Assembly (NCBI RefSeq): GCF_026239555.1
Contig: NZ_JAPIVP010000007.1
Location: forward strand, 124,001 to 188,000
From: Pedobacter sp. PF22-3
GTDB lineage: Bacteria > Bacteroidota > Bacteroidia > Sphingobacteriales > Sphingobacteriaceae
Length of the DNA: 64,000 bases
Reading direction: 5' to 3'
A program made the translations under genes and the position numbers. Positions 16,201-25,200 of this stretch are shown here, one piece after another. Under the pieces are notes generated by a model, which had not been told where the DNA came from, ran no database searches, and saw only the letters and a list, made by a program, of their open reading frames with translations. Positions within the stretch are counted from its first letter, which is position 1, and each line of letters opens with the position of its first letter.

Positions 16201-19200
16201 ATCTGCAGCACTGTTCTCACATTTATTGGCACCCTTAACACTTACATAATAAGTAGTAGTGGCAGTTAAACCAGTTACCGTAAAAGTTGGCCCGGTAAAT
16301 ACTGCATTTGTTAAGGAAGCATCACTATACCATGTAAATACAGGTTGGGTAACTGTAGTACTCGAAGCCATTAATATTACGGTAGAGCCTGAACAGGTTT
16401 GTGCATTACTTACAGCAATATCAGCAGATGTAGCAAACTCTTTAACGGTTACCGTAATAACCTCCGCGCTTGCAGCTAAATTCTCACATTTATTATCCCC
16501 TTTTACAGTTACATAATAAGTAGTGGTTGCATTAAGTGCAGGTGTTGTAAAGCTCGCGCCTACATAAGCTACTGTAGTTAAATTTGCATTGCTGTACCAG
16601 GTAAATACAGGATTAATTACTGTTGTTGTTGAAGCAGATAATGCTGCTGTAGACCCCTTACAAATGGATGTAATTCCGCTGACGGCAATATCTGAGTTTG
16701 TGGCTGCAGGATTAACGGTAATGGTAATCGATTTTGCATTAGCCGCAGTATTTTCACATTTATTATCACCTTTAACCGTCACATAATAAGTAGTGGTTGC
16801 ACTGAGTACCGGAGTAACAAAGTTAGCACCGGTAAATGCTACTGTAGTTAAAGCAGCATCACTGTACCAGGTAAATATCGGATTGGTTACCGTTGTGCTT
16901 GTTGCATTTAAAGTAACTGAAGCACCACCGCAAACGGTACTTGTTCCAGCTAGGTTAATATCAGCCTGGGTAGCCGTAGGGTTTACCATTATGGTAACCT
17001 CTTTTGCATTACCTGCCGTATTTGCACATTTATTTGTTCCGCTAACGGTAACATAGTATTTAGTGGTTGTGGTAATGGCTGGCGTATTAAATACTGCCCC
17101 AACATAAGCAACCTGTGTTAAAGCTGCATCAGTATACCAGGTAAATACCGGACTGGTTACGGTGGTACTGGTTGCTGTAAGCACTGCTGTACCAGAAGCA
17201 CAAAGTGATGTAGTTCCGGTAACGGTTAAATCAGTAGATAATGCTGATGGATTGACAGTGATAGAAACTTTTGTACGCGTTGCGTTTGAACAACCTGTTC
17301 CGCTTACCGCTTCAACATAATAATCATATGTTCCAGCTGCAAGTGATGCAGATGTGGTAAAGCTACTGTTGTTGGTTACCAACATATTTCCGGCTACAGC
17401 CGCATCGTACCAGTTATAAGTTACTCCTGCAACGGCCTGTACGCTTAAAGTAGCAGGTGAGCCGATACAAGTTGTAGTAGGGTTGTTAGTTGATGGTACT
17501 GGTGCTACTGGTGGAGTTAAAATGGTTACCGTTACTTTGGTTCCCGGAGTCTCACAACCATTAGCCGTTGCCGTTACCGAATAAGTATAAGTTCCAGCAG
17601 CTAAAGCAGGGTCTGTTGTAAAAGTTGGTCCATCTTTTCCTGCTTGATAAGTTGTGCCCAAGTACCATTTGTAAACTACACCTGCTTGTGGATTCTGCAC
17701 ACTTAATGTTGCAGATGAGCCTTGACAAGCACTTGCAGTAGTTGCTGTAACAGTTGGCGTAGTAATTACCCTTTGAGCATAATCTAAATTAACAGATGTT
17801 AATGCCCCAAGTAGACCTGAACTTAACCTCAATTCTGCCCCATCAAATTTACTTGCTGGCACAAAAGTTAATATAGCTGATGTTCCGCCTGTTAATAATT
17901 TTAAGCTGATTAATGGATTAGATATAGAAACCGCATCGTTATTGCTGGTTGTGCCTTGGTAAGTAGTTACGGTTAAGTTAGACAATACACCTGCCGAAAG
18001 CAATGTACCAGGAGTGGTAATTTTCACCCTCAACGTATCACCAACATTAGATAATCCTGTAAAACCAACTTGATGATAAACAGATGCGCCAAGTAATCCC
18101 ACCGGAATAACCAAACTAGATCCGGTATTGATGTCGTTGTCTACTGCAAAAGCCGGGTTGAAAACTCCTGCCAATAAGGCCACTCCTGTTACACCGCTTG
18201 CTACTGTTGTTGTAGCTGCTCCACAAGGAGTAGTTACAGGGTTACCATTAGGAATTACGGTAACCGTTACGGTTGCCCTGCTGGTTGCAGTACAGCCGCC
18301 CGGAATAGTTGCTTCTACATAGTAAGTAGTGGTTGCACTTAATTGCGGTGTTACATAAGTTTCGCCAGTAAATACCGGAACCACGCCATTTGCAGTAGTG
18401 TACCAGTTAATTGTTGCGCCTGCTGTACTGGAAGTTGCCTTTAATACAGCAACAGAACCTTCGCTAATCGTGATCGATGATGGTGTAATTACCGGAACAT
18501 CGATAGTTCCCAATATGATTCGGGCCTCGGTTCTTGTTGATGAGCTACCGCAGCTGTTTATTGCTGCTACAAAGTAACTTCTATCAGCCGTAATTAATGG
18601 GGTGATGAAGTTATCACCAGTAAATAAGGCAGTTGTTGATGTTGCAGTATCATACCAGTTATAGGTTGTACCTGCAATTGGGTTTTTAACCTGGAGCGTA
18701 ACCGATGTATTCGGACAAGTATTAACAGATACCGAAAGTAGATCTGGTGCTACAGGTGCCGGATTTGTAGTCACATTAACTACTGTTTTATAGCTCACAC
18801 AACCAGTTGCAGAAACTGCAGCCACATAGAATCTGGTATCGCCGGTTAAAACCGGCGTTGTAAATATGATACCATCTTTACCGGTTAAATAGGTACCTGT
18901 AGCATCGTACCATCTGTAAGTTAAACTTGCTGATGGGTTGCTTACTTCAAGCTGTGCAGTTTGACCAACACAAGCCGTAACATTAGCTGATGCTACAGTT
19001 GGCGCAACCAAAATCCGCTGCGCATAATTTAAATTGATTGATGTTAAAGCGCCCAATACACCTGAGTTTAACCTAACTTCTACTCCATCGAAAACATTGG
19101 TTGGAACAAAAGTGATTAAGGCCTGGGTATTACCACTCAGCAATTGAATATTGAGCAAGTTATCATTTAACAATCTCGAATCACCATTGCTATTGGCTCC

Positions 19201-22200
19201 TACATAGGATGTAATTGAAGCATTGCCTAACAGTGAAAGTGATAATAATTTTCCTGGTGATGATACTAAAACACGTACGGTATCTCCAACTTTAGATAAT
19301 GATCCAAAACCCACTCTTTGATAAACTGATGCACCAAGTGCTCCAACTGGCATAACCAATGAAGATGCGGTTTGTGTATCATTATCAATAGCTAATGTTG
19401 GGTTAAACACACCTGATAATAAAGCTACACCTGTAACGCCACCAACTTGTGTTGTTGCGGCCTCACAAGGCACAGGGTTTGGAGATCCGTTTCCATCAAC
19501 CGTGATGGTAATCTGCACCCGGCTTGCTGAAGTACAACCGTTAGTAGAAACAGCTTCTACATAGTAAGTTGTAGTAGCCAACAATGGTGGAGTAACATAA
19601 GTTGCACCTACATAAACTGGTGTAGTTGAGATATTTGAAGTATACCAGTTGAAAGTATAGGTAGGATCTGCAGAACTAGCTGTTAAAATTGCCGTTTGTC
19701 CTGGACTCACTGTTGATGAACTAGCTGTTACACCAGGTAAAGCCGGACGAGGATTTACAGATACAGCTGCGGCTGCACGTGCAGCGCTTGTACAGTTTCC
19801 TTGGGCAGCCTCTACATAATAAGTAGTAGGCGCTATTAAAGCTGGTGTTGAGAATACTGCACCTGTAAAAACCAGGGTTCCACCTACCGCAGCGTCATAC
19901 CATTTATAGATTACCGCCGCATCTGGATTAGCAACAGATAAAGTTGCTGATGATCCTTCACAAACATTCGCAATGGTTGCCAATACTGGTGTTGGTAAAG
20001 CTGGTGTAACAGTAACAGTTACCGGAATTCTCGTTGCATTCGGACAACCAGCTTTGCTTACCTGAATATAATAAGTTGTAGTAGCCGTTAATGCCGGTGT
20101 GGTAAATGTTTGACCAGTGGCCAGTTGTGTACCACCTGTTGCAGCATCGTACCAGGCCAATGTTGTACCGCCGTTTGCGGTTGCAGTTAATGTTGCCGTG
20201 CTTCCCGCACAAATAGTTTGCGCACCGGCAGTTATGGTTGGGCTAGGATAAATTACGGTTGCACCATAAACATCCAAGCTGGTTAAAACAGTAGCTAATG
20301 CCCCAAAACTAACCTGTACCCTATCATATGCACCACCAGCCAATACAGTTGCCAGAAAACGGTTACCTGATAAAAGGCTGAGACTTAACAATCCACCATT
20401 TAATTGTACTGTTTTTAAAACCGAGGCACCATTTAATATGGTAACGGTCACGTTATTTAATAAACCTGCATCTGCCAAACCAGTAGGTAAGGCTAAATCT
20501 AAACGAATACTATCTGTAGCTGTTCCAACCGCAGGAAAAATTAACTGCTGGTAACCTGATCCACCTACACCTACTGCAAGCGATATCCTGGTAAAGTTAG
20601 TAGGATCTGCATCAGTAGAGTTTCCTGCACCAGTTATACCACATAACAAACAGATTCCGTTAATACCAGAGTTTTGCGCATTGGCCGCATTACATGCAGT
20701 ACCGCCACCATTATTTAGTACAGTAACCGTTACCGGTACGCGGCTTGCGCTTTTACAACCGGTGGCGTTTGTTGTTTCTACATAATAAGTAGTAGTGGCA
20801 GAAAGTGTTGGCGTAGTAAATGAAGTACCTGCACCTACCTGTGTTCCTGCTGTAGCAGCATCGTACCATTGAATGGTGTTTCCGGCATCGGCCGTCGCCA
20901 ATAAAGTAGCAGACTGTCCGGCATTAATAACCTGACTGTTGGTGGTTACCGTGGCCGCAGTTGCTGGTGGGTTAACTGAAACATTAACGGCAGTTCTTGA
21001 ACTTACTGCAGTTCCGGATACGGCCTCAACATAAAATACCGTTGGAGCGTTTACAGCAGGAGTTACAAAAACACCAGTATTATTGGTAACCAATGGTGTA
21101 CTTCCTGTAGAAGCGTACCAGTTATAAGTTACACCAGCCTGCAAATTGCTAACGCTTAACGTAGCTGAACTTCCGGCACAAACTGTAGCTGCAGCAACCA
21201 CAGGTGCATCAACCGTAACGGTTAAGCTGTAAGCAGTTGTTGCTTTGTTTCCGTTAGCATCTGTTGCAGTTAAAGAGATGGTAAAAGTTCCACCTAAAGT
21301 TGGTGTTCCTGTAATTTCTCTTGTTGCAGTATTAAAACTTAATCCCGGAGGAAGGTTCGTGGCTAAATAAGTATATGGCGCTGTTCCACCTGTTACTGCT
21401 GGCAAAGTTTGCGTTGGGTAAGGTGTGCCTACAATACCGTTTGGTAACGTTGCACCAGGTAATGATAATACACCGATAACTTTAAGCGAATAATTATTAC
21501 TTGCTGTTCTACCTTCACTATCTGTTGCGGTTACACCGATCGAATAATTTCCGGCCTGTGTAGGTGTTCCAGAAACTTCTCTTGTTGTTGGATTAAAGGT
21601 TAATCCTGCTGGCAAATTGTTTGCTACATAGGTGTACGGACCAACGCCACCAGTTGCCGATGGCAAAGTTTGCGTAGCATAAACTGTTCCCTCTGTTCCA
21701 TCAGGCAAAGTTGCTGCCGGTAACTGTAAAGGATTAACAATATTGATAGTGTAGTTGCTGGTTGTTGTTTTTCCATCAGCATCCGTAACGGTTACCGGTA
21801 CAGTAAAGGTTCCTGATTGTGTAGGTGTTCCTGTAATTGTTCTTGTAGCCGGATCGAAGGTTAATCCCGGAGGAAGACCAGTAGCCGAGTAAGTATAAGG
21901 AGTTGATCCGCCTGTTGCAGACGGAATGGTTTGAGGAGTATAAACTGTTCCTGTGGTGCCATCAGCCAAAGTAGCTGGTGGTAAAATCAATGGATCGGTT
22001 ACTTTAAGGGTATAGTTAGCCGTAATGGTATTGCCGTTGGCATCTGTTACGGTAACTGGTATAGTAAAGGTTCCGGTTTGAGTCGGTGTGCCTGTAATTT
22101 CTCTTGTTGCAGAATTGAAGGTTAATCCTGGAGGAACACCTGTAGCTGAATAAGTATAAGGACCTGTTCCACCGGTTGCAGCAGGAATTCCATTGGTTGT

Positions 22201-25200
22201 ATATGCTGTACCTGTTACGCCATTAGGCAATGCACCCGGCGCCAAGGCCAATGCTGGCGTTACTGTTAAAGTAAATGTTGCTGTTGTATTACAACCTTTT
22301 GTATCGGTTACTACAACATCGAATGTTGGGTTACCCGTTGCAGTTGGTGTTCCGCTTACCAGACCACTTGTTGATAAAGTTAAACCAGCTGGCAAAGAAC
22401 TACCTGAAGCCAAGGCATAAGTATAACCTGGGGTTCCTCCAGTAGCTAGCGGAAGCTGCTTACTGTATGGTGAGGCAATTGTTGCGTTGGTTAAAGTAAT
22501 ACCTGCAAATACAATTGCAGGGTTAACGGTAATAACCACCGGAACCCTTGTGGTATTTGAACAAGTTCCTTTGCTAACCTGAACATAATAGGTTGTTGTA
22601 GCGGTTAATGCAGGAGTAGTGAAGTTTGCACCTGTACCTACTTGGTTTCCACCGGTTGGTGCATCAAACCAAGCCAATGTAGTGCCACCATTTGCCGTTG
22701 CACTTAGTGTTGCCGTGCTACCTGCACAAATAGATTGCGCACCGTTTATAAATGTTGGGTTAGGATAAACTATTGTTGCACCATAAATATCCAGGCTGGT
22801 TAAAGCCGATGCGAGTGCACCAAAGCTCACCTGAACCCTATCATATGCACCACCTGCCAAAACAGTTGCGGCAAAACGATTGCCTGATAAAAGTTGAAGA
22901 CTTAACAGTGCACCATTTAATTGAACTGTTCTTACAACCGTGGCACCATTTAATACGGTAACGGTTACATTATTTAAAAGGCCAACATCAGCTAAACCAG
23001 TTGGTAAAGCTAGGTCTAAACGGATACTATCTGTAGCAATACCTGTAGATGGAAAAATTAATTGTTGGTAACCTGTTGCCGTAACGCCCACAGCAAGAGA
23101 AATCCTGGTGAAGTTATTTGCATCAGCATCAGTAGAGTTACCTGCACCATTTATAGCGCATAATAAACAGATACCATTAATACCTGTATTCTGACTGTTT
23201 GCTGCATTACAAGCTGTTGCACCTCCACCATTAATTACAGTTACAGTAACCGGAACACGGCTTGCACTTTTACAACCATTACTGCTTGTGGTTTCTATAT
23301 AATAAGTTTTGGTTGCCGTTAAAGCTGGCGTAGTGAATGAAGTTCCTGTTCCAACCTGTGTGCCTGCTGATGGAGCATCAAACCAGGCTATGGTATTTCC
23401 GGCATCAGCAGTAGCAGTTAAAGTGGTAGTTTGTCCGGAGTTGATTACCTGGTTATTTGTAGTTACAGTAGCTAGAGTTGCTGGTGGATTAACTGAAACC
23501 GTAACCGATGTTCTCGAACTGACTGCTGTTCCAGAAACGGCTTCTACATAAAATACCGTAGCTGAGTTTACCGCAGGCGTTACATAAGTACCGTTATTCC
23601 CGGTTACTAATGGAGTGCTCCCTGTTGATGCATACCAGTTATAAGTTACACCCGCTTGCAGGTTACTTACTGTTAAGGTAGCCGTGCTTCCGGTACATAC
23701 CGTAGCTGAAGCCACAACCGGCGCATTTACCGTTACAGTTAGGGTATAATTAGTTGTTGCCTTATTATTGTTAGCATCTGTAGCATTTAAAGAAATATTA
23801 TAAGTACCTCCTTGTGTTGGCGTTCCGCTAATTTCTCTCGTAGTTGGGTTAAAAGACAATCCCGGAGGAAGATTTGTTGCGGCATAGGTGTATGGAGATG
23901 TTCCACCTGTTACAGCTGGTAAAGTTTGCGGTAAGTAAGAAGTACCAACAATCCCGTTAGGTAAAGTTTTTGTTGGTAAAGTTAAGGTACCATTTACTTT
24001 AATAGCATAAGTATTACTTGCTGTTTTACCTTGACTATCAGTAACTGTTACACCAATTACATTATTACCTGCTTGCGTTGGTGTACCGGTAATCTCCCTT
24101 GTAACTGGATTAAACGATAATCCAGCAGGAAGATTATTAGCAACATAGGTATAAGGGCCAACACCACCGTTAGCAGCTGGTAAAGTTTGCGTAGCATAAA
24201 CTGTTCCTTCTGTTCCGTCGGGCAAAGTTGCAGCCGGTAACAATAACGGGTTGTTAATGTTAATAGTATAATTGGTGGTCACCGTTTTTCCATCAGCGTC
24301 GGTTACCATAACCGGTACAGTATAAGTACCTATGGTTGTTGGCGTACCGGTGATGGCTCTGGTTGATGGATTAAAGGCTAAACCCGGAGGAAGACCTGTT
24401 GCCGAATAAGTATAAGGTGTAGTTCCACCGGTTGCGCTTGGAATAATCTGCGTTGTATAAACTGTTCCGGTGGTACCATCAGCTAAAGTTGCTGCAGGTA
24501 ACAATAAAGGATCAGTAATTTTTAGGGTATAATTAGAAATTAGGGTATTACCATTTGCATCAACAACCGTAACTGGTATAGTATACGTTCCAGGTTGGGT
24601 TGGTGTTCCGGTAATTTCTCTTGTTGTCGGATTAAAGGTTAATCCTGGGGGAACACCGGTTGCAGTATAAGTATATGGCCCTGTACCACCGGTTGCAACC
24701 GGAATGGTTTGCGTTGGATAAACTGTTCCTGTTAAACCACCTGGCAATGCGCCTGGGGTAAGAACCAATGCAGCCGTAACTGTTAAATTATAAGTTGCAG
24801 TTGCTTTACAGCCTTTGGCATCAGTAGCAACTACAGAAAAAGTATAGGTATTGGCTACCGTTGGCGTTCCGGTAATTGCTCCGGCTGACGATAAATTTAA
24901 ACCTGCTGGCAAAGTACTTCCTGCAGCTAAAGCATAAGTATAACCTGCTGTTCCACCTGTAGCTACATCCAATTGTTTAGAATAGGCAAAACCTGGTGTG
25001 GCGTTTGTTAATGTAGCCCCATTAAAAATAATCTGTGGGTTTACCGTAATGACAACAGGTATCCTTGCCGATTCGGCTGTACAGCCTAGCCTTCTGGCAG
25101 CAACATAGTAAGTTTTGGTAGCGGTTAGTGCTGGTGTATTATAAGTACCATTAAAAGCAACCGTTTGTAATGCGCTTCCACCTTCTACGGCTTCGTACCA

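Noticed and set aside
14375..17056. Series of antisense frames of 63-88 codons at about 270-base spacing
   Set aside because: They are the reverse strand of the tandem Ig-like modules. The repeats keep the same codon choices, so the antisense frame stays open in each; no independent start or ribosome-binding signals.
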